Shown in pieces: positions 17,748 through 26,358 of a DNA stretch of 64,000 nucleotides. A program made the position numbers and the translations under genes. Under the pieces are notes generated by a model. It was not told the DNA's origin, did no database searches, and saw nothing but the letters and a program-made list of their open reading frames with translations. The stretch is taken from NCBI GenBank assembly GCA_029260135.1, contig JAJDDV010000149.1, positions 1-64,000 on the forward strand. The letters run 5' to 3'. This DNA is from Phycisphaerae bacterium. GTDB lineage: Bacteria > Planctomycetota > Phycisphaerae > UBA1845. Within the stretch, counting starts at the first letter, position 1. Every line of letters starts with the position of its first letter.

Positions 17748-18828
17748 AATACAACGGAGGCAGCCGGTCGAAGCGCCACTGCCAACAGAGCCGCGACCGT
17801 GAGGGAGCGATGACGTTCGTGTCGACGCCACGCGACAATTCGGTCGGTTGGCCCGCCTCCCCCGACCGTGGCGGCAGCACTACTCATCCGACGCTACCGG
17901 GTCCGGGCAGTGCTGCGCTTCGCCATGCCGCACGCCGGGTAGCGCGCTGCGTCGAAGCGTTTGGGTGACGGCCAGGAAGAGCAATCCGCCAAGGACGCGC
18001 GCTTGAATGCTCAGATCGCGGGCGGATCGATCCCCCAAAGGGCTTTCGAAGCAGCCGCAACCAGCGGCGTTGGGTAGCGTTCGAAGGACCTTCTAAACCA
18101 AGCCTTCTAGAGAAGAAGGAGCGCGACCGCTGAGGTGTGACCGATCGCGCCGTTCCGCCGACACCTGCGCCACCTCAACGTCATCCCGCGCGACGCGATG
18201 ATCATTGTCGCGGAACGCAGCGATGCGCAGACAACCGGATGCTTGGTGGAAAGCGGGTTCACCTGGTCATACACCCTTGTAGCACAGTACCGGTCGAACG
18301 CGGCGAGTGATCCGCACAAGATCGCGTTGGGCTCGCATTCCTGCATCAAGGTCCTTGCAGGCAGCCGGTGCCTCATCGACGAGTCGACTCGCGGAGAGCG
18401 GGTAGATCCATACTCCTTCCAACTGACGAGCGAACTCCCTCTCGAATGCTCGAGCGCGCGCGGCACTGCGGCTCAGTCGTCTCCCGGCGCCATGTGAACT
18501 CGACAACAGCGCATTCGGTTCCCCGCGACCTTCGACATGGTAGGTGTGCGTGGCCATTGAACCGGGAATCAGATTCGGTGTCCCCGGCGGAGCGACGTTG
18601 GCCCCCTTGCGGTGAATCCAGAACAGGCTCTATGTCCAAGTACTCTGGAAAGGTACGAGGCTGCCATCAAGCAGCACTTGACCGCCATCTGCGGGATGCT
18701 TGGACGAGCGAGCAGATTGGCGAGATTCGCAGTCCCAGAGCTCGTGTTCGCTGGAATCAGGCGGTTCGATCGGATAAAGTCGCGGGTTGAGGTTCGGCAA
18801 CTGGGAACCCCAGCGTAAGGGGAGAGGT
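17748..18828. other. Gene-free region of about 1.1 kb
   Basis: No frame on either strand has a recognisable domain, a good ribosome binding site or consistent third-position GC bias. Short competing frames overlap on both strands between 18100 and 18800, which is the usual picture for non-coding or decayed sequence. AGCCGCGACCGTGAGGGAG (near 17789) has a partial counterpart near 13543. GGGGAGAGG just before 18829 serves the next gene. Confidence 0.5.
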
Positions 18829-20583
18829 ATGAGGGCTATATTCCATTGCGCATTCCGGTCGGAGGGCCCATTCTTCAAAGAGAAGATGAGTCAAACGACA
18901 CAACATCGTACCATCATTCTCCTTCGGTTTCTGTGTTCAGTTGTGCTGGGTGCTATCCCAGTTGTCGCGGCGCCCCACAGTTCCAGTGCTCAGGAGCTTG
19001 ATGCCAATGCATCCGGAGAACTAACCGGCGGCTGCATCTGCGATTGCTGCGCCCCCAATCCGCAATGCCCACCGACCCAGGGGGGCCCGGGGAGCCAGAC
19101 TGCATCCTGGACGTGTAGTGATGCTGCTATATACTCGGCGTCAGCGAGCGCCAGCTACGGCGTGCTCCGCGCGATGGCAGATCTCTCTTATGAAACTCGA
19201 AACGAGTCGAGCCGCGCTTTCCGTGCTGACGGTCGCGCCTCGTTTGAGGACTGGCTAACTGCGGTAGGTGGAACCGGAGAGGCTAGGGTGCGTTTCACAT
19301 TCGCGTTTGCCGGAACGGAATCCTACGCTGCTTCGATGCCGCCGGGGCGGACATTTCTTTTTTCGAGCAATCTGCTTCCGCAGCCTCTATCGTACAATGC
19401 TCCATTGAATGGACCGATCGACGTCGACCTCGACTTCACGTTTGGTGTTCCATTTTCTATCAATCCCAAGTTCGAAGTAAGGGCAGGCCAGACTTGCCGT
19501 ACTGGCTGCATTGGTCCGGGAACACACGTGAGCCACGTGGACTACTACAGCGAAGGCCTTGGCGTGGAACTCGTCAACGTGGAGGTCATTGGGGTCCCCG
19601 GCGCACGAATCGTCGGTGAGTCGTGCTACGCATACCTGGGCACCGACACGGACCATGATGGCTGGGACGATTCGTGCGACAAATGCGTCGACACGCCCAG
19701 CCCGGATCAGGCCGACACCGACGACGATGCCGTCGGCGATGCATGCGACAACTGCCCCACGACCGCGAACGCGAAACAGGCGAACGCAGACACGGATAGC
19801 CTCGGCGACTTGTGCGACAACTGTCCTCATCACTTCAATCCTGACCAGGCCGATTGTGACGATGATCGAATGGGCGATGTCTGCACCATCGCCGAACTGT
19901 ACGCGAACGATTGCCAGAATGGCAGCCTGGGTGACGGCGTACCGGACAATTGTCAGCTCGTGGGGAACGACTGCAACAGTGACGAAGTCCCCGACGAGTG
20001 CAACATCGGCGCCGGCATCAGCCCCGATTGCCAAAGAGATGGCATTCCGGACGAATGCCAGCTGTTCGAGAACAACTGCAACGCGAACACGGTCCCTGAC
20101 GAGTGTGACATCGCCTCCGGAACCAGCCCGGATTGCCAGGGCGATGGAATCCCGGACGAATGCAACCTGGATCTGGGGCCTAGCCGCGACTGCAATACGG
20201 ATCGGATTCCAGACGAGTGTCAGCTGGTCGAAAATGATTGCGACGCCAACCTTGTTCCCGATGATTGCGAGCGAAGTTGGCCGCGCGACCTTAACGCTGA
20301 CAGCGTCGTCGATCTCACAGACTACCAGATACTCAACGACTGCGTGGCCGGTCCGGACGTTTCGCTGCCGCCGGATGGCTGCGGGCCGGGCGTTTTCAGC
20401 GTAGCCGACTTGGATGGCGACGGCGCTGTCACGTTGTCTGACTTTGGCTGGCTGCAACTTTCCTTCGGGACGTTTCTCTACTTTGGCCCGGACTGCTGCA
20501 AACCGAGAGGTACTTCATGCCATTCGGATGATGAATGCTGCTCCAGGGCCTGCGACAGGGGCTCTCGCGAGTGCAAGAGGTAG
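18829..20583 (+). CDS. Secreted calcium-binding repeat protein with dockerin-like and knottin-like C-terminus
   Basis: The gene product is exported: a hydrophobic signal segment (ILLRFLCSVVLGAIPVVA) ends before SAQE. After about 230 residues of unrecognised beta-rich sequence come thrombospondin type-3-like Ca repeats (about 271-351, DTDHDGWDDSCD, DTDDDAVGDACDNCP). A Cys-rich DGIPDEC repeat array follows (about 367-481), then a dockerin-like pair (DLNADSVVDLTDY and DLDGDGAVTLSDF, about 485-546). The last 28 residues hold six cysteines spaced C-x6-C-x5-CC-x3-C-x6-C (557-582), the inhibitor-cystine-knot spacing. The ATG at 18829 has a strong GGGGAGAGG site; an ATG at 18886 would give a more ordinary signal peptide. 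A surface or matrix role is inferred. Confidence 0.75.
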   Translation: MRAIFHCAFRSEGPFFKEKMSQTTQHRTIILLRFLCSVVLGAIPVVAAPHSSSAQELDANASGELTGGCICDCCAPNPQCPPTQGGPGSQTASWTCSDAAIYSASASASYGVLRAMADLSYETRNESSRAFRADGRASFEDWLTAVGGTGEARVRFTFAFAGTESYAASMPPGRTFLFSSNLLPQPLSYNAPLNGPIDVDLDFTFGVPFSINPKFEVRAGQTCRTGCIGPGTHVSHVDYYSEGLGVELVNVEVIGVPGARIVGESCYAYLGTDTDHDGWDDSCDKCVDTPSPDQADTDDDAVGDACDNCPTTANAKQANADTDSLGDLCDNCPHHFNPDQADCDDDRMGDVCTIAELYANDCQNGSLGDGVPDNCQLVGNDCNSDEVPDECNIGAGISPDCQRDGIPDECQLFENNCNANTVPDECDIASGTSPDCQGDGIPDECNLDLGPSRDCNTDRIPDECQLVENDCDANLVPDDCERSWPRDLNADSVVDLTDYQILNDCVAGPDVSLPPDGCGPGVFSVADLDGDGAVTLSDFGWLQLSFGTFLYFGPDCCKPRGTSCHSDDECCSRACDRGSRECKR

Positions 20584-20846
20584 TTGCACACGCTGTGCAG
20601 TTTGCTCAGAGGCATCCTCGGGTCGTGTAACGCAATCTGTGCCTTGTTTTTCCGGCAACGGTGCCGTTGCACACAAGTGCGGCGAGAGGCCCACCGGCTC
20701 CGCAGATGGGGAAACGAGAATCGAACTGGGTCCGGATCACCAAGCGCTCGACGAGCCCTGCGGAACAGGTCGCACTCACCGTAACCTCGTCGAGTATACC
20801 GTCGGACGAGCGATGTGCGATGCGACCTTCCGATCCCGCGAAGGGC

Positions 20847-22103
20847 TCAATCACTCGTCGGTACTTGAACCGCATCTCGCTGCAGACCCATGGCCGCGAG
20901 GATACAGACCGGCCCGAGGATCGTCAGGCAGTAGGCCGCAAGGGGTATGTGACCCATGACCAGGGCGTGCGTGAACCAGAAGGCGCCCGTGCATATGAGC
21001 ATTGGACCGATGTTCTCGCGTCGACGGAGCCCTCGCCACACGCCGATGAGCGCCAAGAGAAGGATCGGCAATTTGTAGATGATGTGGAAGATCACCCGTC
21101 CGGGCCGATCCGCGAACCAGAACCACCATCCCTGAAGATACAAGCGGCGCGGCAGCTTCTCCGGATGCGTTCGCAGGTCGTTACGCATCCAATCCTTAAA
21201 GACCTTCGCTTCTGCGTTCCCGACGCCTTTGAAGGAGATCATCGTATTGCTCGGTGGGAACCCGGCCTCGTCCAGCGCTTCAGCCGCCCGCTTCAATCCG
21301 GGAGCGCTTGCGCCGACCGGCTGCGAGAACAGTGTCGGCGCGCTGCTGACCATCACATCCGCGACGAAGAATTGGAATCCTGCAGAGTTCGACAGGACGA
21401 TCCACTCGCCGCTCGCGACGCGATTGCGAATGACCCACGGTGAAATGACGATCACGGTTAGACATCCAAACAGGCAGGCCTCCCACATGCCTGAAACGAA
21501 ACGGTCCCGGCGAATCGCCGACCAGACCCGGTCCACGATCCATGCCGGTCCGAGCAGCACGGCCCCGGGATGTCCTAGCGCCAACAGCCCGAACAACACG
21601 CCGGACAACGCCGCGCGAAGGAGACGCGGCTCGTCCCGATCCTCGAGCCACAGCATGAGTAGGCCCATCGTCATGAGACCCACCAGGATGGGGGTCATCC
21701 CGTTGGCTGTGAAGTGAACGTGCCAAGGGCAAAACGCGACAGCCATCCCCGCGAGGATCGCCCGTCGCGGTGAGACGAATCGCATCGCCGTCTTCGTCAC
21801 CATGCCGCAGGTGAGGGCTCCTACGATCGATTGAGCCGCCAGAATCCAAAAATGCGACCCCGGCAGTGAGACCCAGGGCACCAGGAAAAGGACATAGGTG
21901 GGCGTGCGAAAAAAGGTCAGCTCGCCGAGAAGTCGATAACCCTCGCCCGCTACGAGGTTGTGCGCGAGTTCGGTATACCCGTCGTGCCCCCAGCCACCCG
22001 GTGCCGCCTTGTCGAAGACGCAAACGATGACGGTGCAGTAGAGAGCGCGAACGCAAAGTGCGGTGATCGCTACCAGGGTGTAGGGATTTCGCAGGAATCT
22101 CAT
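20847..22103 (-). CDS. GT39/ArnT-like membrane glycosyltransferase
   Basis: A 418-residue integral membrane protein with about ten hydrophobic segments. Near the N-terminus it has the GHDGYTELAHNLVAGEGYR loop, the acidic-residue motif of GT-C fold enzymes that take sugars from polyprenyl-phosphate donors. Family members move mannose, arabinose or similar sugars onto lipids or proteins in the periplasm. The acceptor cannot be read from the sequence. The start at 22103 has AGGGA just upstream; the longer frame to 22478 runs back over the HAD gene and is rejected. Divergent from the HAD gene with 72 nt between. Confidence 0.7.
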   Translation of the reverse strand: MRFLRNPYTLVAITALCVRALYCTVIVCVFDKAAPGGWGHDGYTELAHNLVAGEGYRLLGELTFFRTPTYVLFLVPWVSLPGSHFWILAAQSIVGALTCGMVTKTAMRFVSPRRAILAGMAVAFCPWHVHFTANGMTPILVGLMTMGLLMLWLEDRDEPRLLRAALSGVLFGLLALGHPGAVLLGPAWIVDRVWSAIRRDRFVSGMWEACLFGCLTVIVISPWVIRNRVASGEWIVLSNSAGFQFFVADVMVSSAPTLFSQPVGASAPGLKRAAEALDEAGFPPSNTMISFKGVGNAEAKVFKDWMRNDLRTHPEKLPRRLYLQGWWFWFADRPGRVIFHIIYKLPILLLALIGVWRGLRRRENIGPMLICTGAFWFTHALVMGHIPLAAYCLTILGPVCILAAMGLQRDAVQVPTSD

Positions 22104-22175
22104 TTCCCTGATACTATCGGCCTCGCGGAGCAGCAGGAATGAGCGAAGAACCGTCCATCCAGTGAGGTCAGACCG

Positions 22176-22862
22176 ATGCAGTACGCCGCCAACGCCGCCG
22201 TCATCTTTGATATGGATGGCGTGCTCGTGGATTCCGCTGACGCCCATCTGCACAGCTGGCAGAAGCTTGCGGAGGAGATCAACGCGACCGTTACGGCAGA
22301 GCAATTCGCGGCCACGTTCGGCCGGCAGAACCGTGACATCATCCCACTCCTCTTCGGGGACGTTTCCGATCACAGGCTGCGCGATCTGGGCGATCGAAAA
22401 GAGGAACTCTATCGTGAGCTGGTTCGGGGATGCGTGCCGGCGGTTCCCGGTGCCGTGGAGTTGGTCCGTGGTCTGCACGAGGCGGGGATGCGCCTGGCCA
22501 TCGGATCCTCGGGACCGCTGCAGAACCTCGAACTCATCCTCGACGAGATGGCATTGCGCGAATGCTTCGACGTGATCGTCAGCGCGGACGACGTCACGCG
22601 AGGAAAGCCCGATCCTCAGGTGTTCCTTCTGGCGGCCAAGCGACTGAGCTGCCCGCCGTTCCGCTGCGTCGTCGTCGAAGATGCGCCTTCAGGTGTTCAG
22701 GCCGCCAGATCTGCCGGTGCCTTCGCCGTGGCTATCCTCATGCACCATCCCGCCCGGGCCTTCGACGGCGCGGATCTGATCGTTCCGCGCCTCGCCGACC
22801 TGACGGTGCAGAGACTGTCTCAGCTGGTGGTCGCTGACGGCAAGCAGCAAGAAACGCGCTGA
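22176..22862 (+). CDS. HAD-superfamily hydrolase, beta-phosphoglucomutase-like
   Basis: The 228-residue protein has the four HAD motifs: FDMDGVLVDS with nucleophile Asp11 and acid/base Asp13, a Ser in GSSGPLQNLELIL, the Lys in RGKPDPQVFLLAAKRL, and EDAPSGVQAARSAG. The helical cap between residues 18 and 90 is the subfamily I type. It could be a beta-phosphoglucomutase, a phosphoglycolate phosphatase or another sugar-phosphate phosphatase; motif reading does not decide. GAGGT lies seven nt before the ATG. Confidence 0.8.
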   Translation: MQYAANAAVIFDMDGVLVDSADAHLHSWQKLAEEINATVTAEQFAATFGRQNRDIIPLLFGDVSDHRLRDLGDRKEELYRELVRGCVPAVPGAVELVRGLHEAGMRLAIGSSGPLQNLELILDEMALRECFDVIVSADDVTRGKPDPQVFLLAAKRLSCPPFRCVVVEDAPSGVQAARSAGAFAVAILMHHPARAFDGADLIVPRLADLTVQRLSQLVVADGKQQETR

Positions 22863-22920
22863 GACGTGGGTGGTCTTAGGCGTGTCGCGGGACGATCGTC
22901 ACCGTAGATTGATGGCTGCT

Positions 22921-23385
22921 CTACCCACCGCTCTCGCCGCCGGTCTCGCGCCAGACGGCATGGTAGAAGAGGCGGTCTTCTTCCGCCTCGTGTCGGCGGA
23001 GCACCGCGATGATCTCTCGCCCTCGCAGGATGAACACTTCCTTGTCCTCGAGCGTCCGGTCCGCCATGGACTCCGCCGCCCGAATCACGCGATCCAACAT
23101 CCCGATGATCGTCGGGTGCTCTGTTTGGAGCCGCTTGGCCTCGTCGCGCAGCTCCGGGCGTGCGTCGAGCCGTCCTTCGTTGATTCCGAGTTGATCCGAG
23201 GCATGGTGGGACCGCAGTCGCGCGTGGAGGAGGCGAAGCTCCTTCTCGACCTCTTCAAAGAACTCGTTGTCGAACATCGAGTCCCCCGCTTGGTCCAGCA
23301 GGTTCTCCAGAAGTCTCAGTGACTCTTTGACGGAGTTGTCTCGATCCGTGGCATGTGATTGACAGTCTGGTGTGGTCGTTGCCAT
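22921..23385 (-). CDS. Hemerythrin-like HHE domain protein
   Basis: A 154-residue cytoplasmic helical protein. Putative di-iron ligands occur in order: His54 and His60/His61 (LHARLRSHH), His90 (QTEHPTII), and His132 with Glu133, Glu136 and Asp137 (RRHEAEEDRLFY). The pattern fits hemerythrin HHE proteins, which bind oxygen or sense oxygen, nitric oxide or iron. The start at 23385 has GGAGG eight nt upstream; the in-frame extension to 23523 lacks one. It is preceded by a spaced pair of TTGACACT sequences that might be an operator. Confidence 0.7.
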   Translation of the reverse strand: MATTTPDCQSHATDRDNSVKESLRLLENLLDQAGDSMFDNEFFEEVEKELRLLHARLRSHHASDQLGINEGRLDARPELRDEAKRLQTEHPTIIGMLDRVIRAAESMADRTLEDKEVFILRGREIIAVLRRHEAEEDRLFYHAVWRETGGESGG

Positions 23386-23516
23386 AGCGTTCCTCCAAGC
23401 GGGCTCCAGGGACGTGATGCGTGTCCATACGCGATTCGGACGAGTCGTCCCTGCGGGTACCATCCTACCCGAAGAGGGACGTCTTCGAAAGTGATTTCCG
23501 TACCATATCGGCAGAT

Positions 23517-23544
23517 TTGACACTTGTGCTTACATATTGACACT
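23517..23544. repeat. Direct repeat TTGACACT x2, 20 bp apart
   Basis: TTGACACT occurs at 23517-23524 and again at 23537-23544, so equivalent bases lie two helical turns apart. The pair is about 130-160 bp upstream of the hemerythrin-like gene in the gap before the next gene on the same strand. The layout suits a dimeric or cooperative regulator, but chance cannot be excluded. Confidence 0.35.
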
Positions 23545-23601
23545 CGTGGTTCTTGGTTTTCATCCAAGCGGCAAAATATCGGACCTTTTCTGCGAATGGT
23601 G

Positions 23602-24261
23602 CTAGCCGCCGGCAGTTTCAGAATGTCCGTCCAACACCCTGCCCAGCCGCTGAATCGGGAGGTGGGTCGTCCGGAGGACTTCGTCGGCCGGCCGATCGTC
23701 CAGGCCGCGTTCGGCCGAGAGACGACATCCATCCAGCCGATCCGTCCTGGTGGAGCCGAGCTGGGAACAAACGTTGATTCCGCCCTCGACGCGATCACCC
23801 AGGTCGGCGGCGTGCTGCGCAAGCCAACGTGATACGGCAGTGCTCGAAGCCGATGCGAAGGTCAGACTGGTCAGGTTGGGAGGGTCAAAGGACCCCGTTC
23901 GGGCAAGCTGCAGCTCGACCGGACAGGGGAAAGGGAAGGCCTCGTTGATGGTCCGAATTCGATCGAAGTCGCGGCGGGCGTGGTGCGGATCTTGTCGCAG
24001 GAAGCAGATGGCCTCGCGGGCAGTGAGTCGATCGTTGAGGACTCCTCGCAACTCGATGGCGCCGCGATCATCGACGCGATAAATCTCGTAGGCCTGGCCG
24101 TCGCGGTGGGCCGGTGACTCACGCAAGACTTGGATCTCGCGGGCGGTGTATCCTACGGAAACATGGCCACCGAAGTCGTAGACGTAGAGTCCCGCATATC
24201 GGTGCGGACTGGGGATCGGCGGGAGGATCGGGGCGGCGTGACCTGGATTCGTGGCACTCAC
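23602..24261 (-). CDS. Hypothetical protein coupled to tyrS
   Basis: A 219-residue soluble protein, not recognised. The N-terminal half, with YAGLYVYDFGGHVSVGYTAREI and a RDGQAYEIYRVDDRG stretch, looks like a beta-rich domain; the second half is helical and rich in Arg and Asp. It begins with GTG overlapping the tyrS stop by 4 nt (GTGA), so it is translated together with tyrosyl-tRNA synthetase. No signal peptide or membrane segment is seen. Confidence 0.65.
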   Translation of the reverse strand: MSATNPGHAAPILPPIPSPHRYAGLYVYDFGGHVSVGYTAREIQVLRESPAHRDGQAYEIYRVDDRGAIELRGVLNDRLTAREAICFLRQDPHHARRDFDRIRTINEAFPFPCPVELQLARTGSFDPPNLTSLTFASASSTAVSRWLAQHAADLGDRVEGGINVCSQLGSTRTDRLDGCRLSAERGLDDRPADEVLRTTHLPIQRLGRVLDGHSETAGG

Positions 24262-25478
24262 GGGAGCGTGAGCCGCACGAACTTGCGACGGCCTCGCTGG
24301 ACGATGTCGCCGGAGGCAATCGAGACCCGGTCTTCCGCCGACTCGATCACTTCGCCATTGATTCGTACGCCGCGCTCGGCGATCAGCCGTCTGGCCTTAC
24401 TCCGAGAGGTCTCGAAACCACAATGGGTCACCAGGTCAATCGGGATGATCTTGTCGCCGTCGAGTGCTTCAGCCGGGACCACGATCTCCGGGATCTCGTC
24501 CGGCAGGCCGCCCCCGCCTCCGCTGTGAACGCGCCGAAACTCCTCGGCGGCGGAATCACCGTCCTCGGCTGAGTGGTATTGGCCGATGATCGTCTTGGCG
24601 AGTACCTCTTTGGCATCGCGCGGGTTCTGCTTTTCGAAGTCGGTCAGATGGGCGACATCGGCGTCGGCGACGTCGGTCAGCAACGCGAAGTAGGACCGCA
24701 TGCGTTCGTCCGGGATGCGCATGACCTTGCCGAACATCTCTGCGGGCGTATCGGTCACGGCGATGTAGTTCCCCAGTGACTTGCTCATTTTCTCGTGGCC
24801 GTCTGTTCCGACCAGTAGCGGGAGGACCATGACGATCTGCGGCGGTTGTCCCGCCTGGCGCTGCAGGTCTCGACCGCAAAGATTGTTGAAGGTCTGATCC
24901 GTTCCGCCGAGTTCCACGTCGGCGTGGACGGCAACGCTGTCGCGTGCCTGCATCAGCGGGTAGAGCAGTTCGTGCAGGTAGATCTCCTTACCCTGGGCTT
25001 GCCGTGTCGCGAAGGTGTCACGTTCCAACATGCGGGCCACGGTCATGCTGGACATCAGCTTGATGACGTCGGCACAGGTCATTGGCGTGAGCCACTCGCT
25101 GTTGTGGCGGACCTCGAGCTTCTCTTCGGAAAGATCGAGCACCTTCCCGGCCTGGCGGAGATAGGTCTTGGCGTTCGTTTCGATCTGCTCCGGCGTGAGC
25201 ATGGGCCGCGTCTTGGATCGGCCACTGGGGTCGCCGATCATCGCGGTGTAGTCGCCGATAATCAGCACGGCTTTGTGACCGAGATCCTGGAACTGGCGGA
25301 GTTTACGAAGCACAACGGTGTGGCCCAGCGTGAGATCGGGTGCCGTTGGATCCATGCCGAGCTTGACGCGCATGGGTGTTCGCGAATCGAGGCGAGTGCG
25401 AAGCTCGTCGGTGGTGTAGATTCCGTCGCAACCCTGCTGGAGAATGTCGAGTGCTTCCTTTGTGCCCACCACGTTCAC
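24258..25478 (-). CDS. tyrS: Tyrosyl-tRNA synthetase
   Basis: TyrS attaches tyrosine to its tRNA. The 406-residue protein has the class I ATP site as PTAPDLTLGH (44-53), the KMSKS loop in GHEKMSKSLGN (about 228-238), a tyrosine-pocket segment DVELGGTDQTFNNL, and a C-terminal S4 RNA-binding domain (SRSKARRLIAERGVRING). The LGGTDQTFN form fits the TyrZ-type lineage. The GTG start directly follows the ymdB stop codon, with no spacer. Confidence 0.96.
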   Translation of the reverse strand: MNVVGTKEALDILQQGCDGIYTTDELRTRLDSRTPMRVKLGMDPTAPDLTLGHTVVLRKLRQFQDLGHKAVLIIGDYTAMIGDPSGRSKTRPMLTPEQIETNAKTYLRQAGKVLDLSEEKLEVRHNSEWLTPMTCADVIKLMSSMTVARMLERDTFATRQAQGKEIYLHELLYPLMQARDSVAVHADVELGGTDQTFNNLCGRDLQRQAGQPPQIVMVLPLLVGTDGHEKMSKSLGNYIAVTDTPAEMFGKVMRIPDERMRSYFALLTDVADADVAHLTDFEKQNPRDAKEVLAKTIIGQYHSAEDGDSAAEEFRRVHSGGGGGLPDEIPEIVVPAEALDGDKIIPIDLVTHCGFETSRSKARRLIAERGVRINGEVIESAEDRVSIASGDIVQRGRRKFVRLTLP

Positions 25479-26285
25479 CTATCCGTTTCCGTTGGCGTTG
25501 GCGCAATAGGTCACGCGTTCGATCTCGACGGCTCGCCCGGTGGTCGACTCGACCGTTACCATAATCCCGCTGAGTCGCGCGTCGTTCGTCGCGACATCGA
25601 ACGGACTCGGCACGGCACGAATCATCGCCGTCAGCACGCGCTCTTTTGTTCTTCCCAGGACGGAATCGTACGGGCCCGTCATGCCAAGGTCGGTGATGTA
25701 GGCCGTTCCCTTGGGGAGTACACGCTCGTCCGCGGTGGGAACATGCGTATGCGTGCCAAACAACACGCTGACCCGGCCATCCACATGCCAGCCCATCGCG
25801 ATCTTCTCGCTCGTGGCTTCGGCGTGAAGATCCACGACGATGGTTTTCACATCGCTGGGAACCGACGCAATGGCCTGGTCCACGGCGGCGAACGGGCAGT
25901 TGCTGGGGATCTTCATGAACAGGCGACCCATGACGGAGATGACGGCCACGGATTGGTTTGATCGCGTCTCGAAGACGGTGACGGTTCGACCGGGCGCTTC
26001 GGCCGGAAGATTGGCCGGCCGCACGATCCGGTCGGAGGTCTCCATCACGGGGATGATTTCTTTGCGACGATAGAGATGGTCGCCGAGGGTGACGACGTCC
26101 ACGCCGTAGTTGAGGATTTTCTCGTAGAGCGCGGGCGTGAGTCCCGAACCACCGGCGACGTTCTCGGCGTTGACGATGACTCCATCAATCCCCCGCTGGG
26201 GGACGAGGACCTCGAGCGCTTCGCGCAGAACCTGCCGACCCGGCGAACCCACCACATCGCCAACGCAGAGTAGTCTGATTTGCAT
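25479..26285 (-). CDS. ymdB: YmdB-type metallophosphoesterase
   Basis: YmdB-family enzymes are cytoplasmic dimetal phosphodiesterases; the Bacillus protein hydrolyses 2',3'-cyclic nucleotides and affects biofilm and motility genes. The 268-residue protein shows the metal ligands: Asp in LLCVGDVVGSPGR, Asn and Glu in VNAENVAGG, His in TLGDHLY, His in VDLHAEATSEK, and both His of FGTHTHVPTAD. It lies 73 nt behind rny, the same pairing as in Firmicutes, and abuts tyrS. Confidence 0.92.
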   Translation of the reverse strand: MQIRLLCVGDVVGSPGRQVLREALEVLVPQRGIDGVIVNAENVAGGSGLTPALYEKILNYGVDVVTLGDHLYRRKEIIPVMETSDRIVRPANLPAEAPGRTVTVFETRSNQSVAVISVMGRLFMKIPSNCPFAAVDQAIASVPSDVKTIVVDLHAEATSEKIAMGWHVDGRVSVLFGTHTHVPTADERVLPKGTAYITDLGMTGPYDSVLGRTKERVLTAMIRAVPSPFDVATNDARLSGIMVTVESTTGRAVEIERVTYCANANGNG

Positions 26286-26358
26286 GGTTATCCAATGCCG
26301 GACAAGCCGCGATCGAAACGGTTTCCGTCACGTACCACGGGCTGGGTCTGAAGCTCCA

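Noticed and set aside
19387-20457. 356-codon minus-strand frame opposite the DGIPDEC protein
   Set aside because: Its Val/Ala/Arg repeats mirror the Asp/Cys repeats of the real gene.
20655-20670. GCAACGG/CCGTTGC hairpin next to a T-run as a terminator
   Set aside because: The T-run lies on the 5' side of the hairpin on the plus strand and becomes an A-run after it on the minus strand, so it fits neither direction.
20606-20875. 89-residue minus-strand frame just after the GT39-like gene
   Set aside because: It overlaps the end of that gene in another frame, lacks a ribosome binding site and matches nothing recognised; a small gene or readthrough product cannot be fully excluded.
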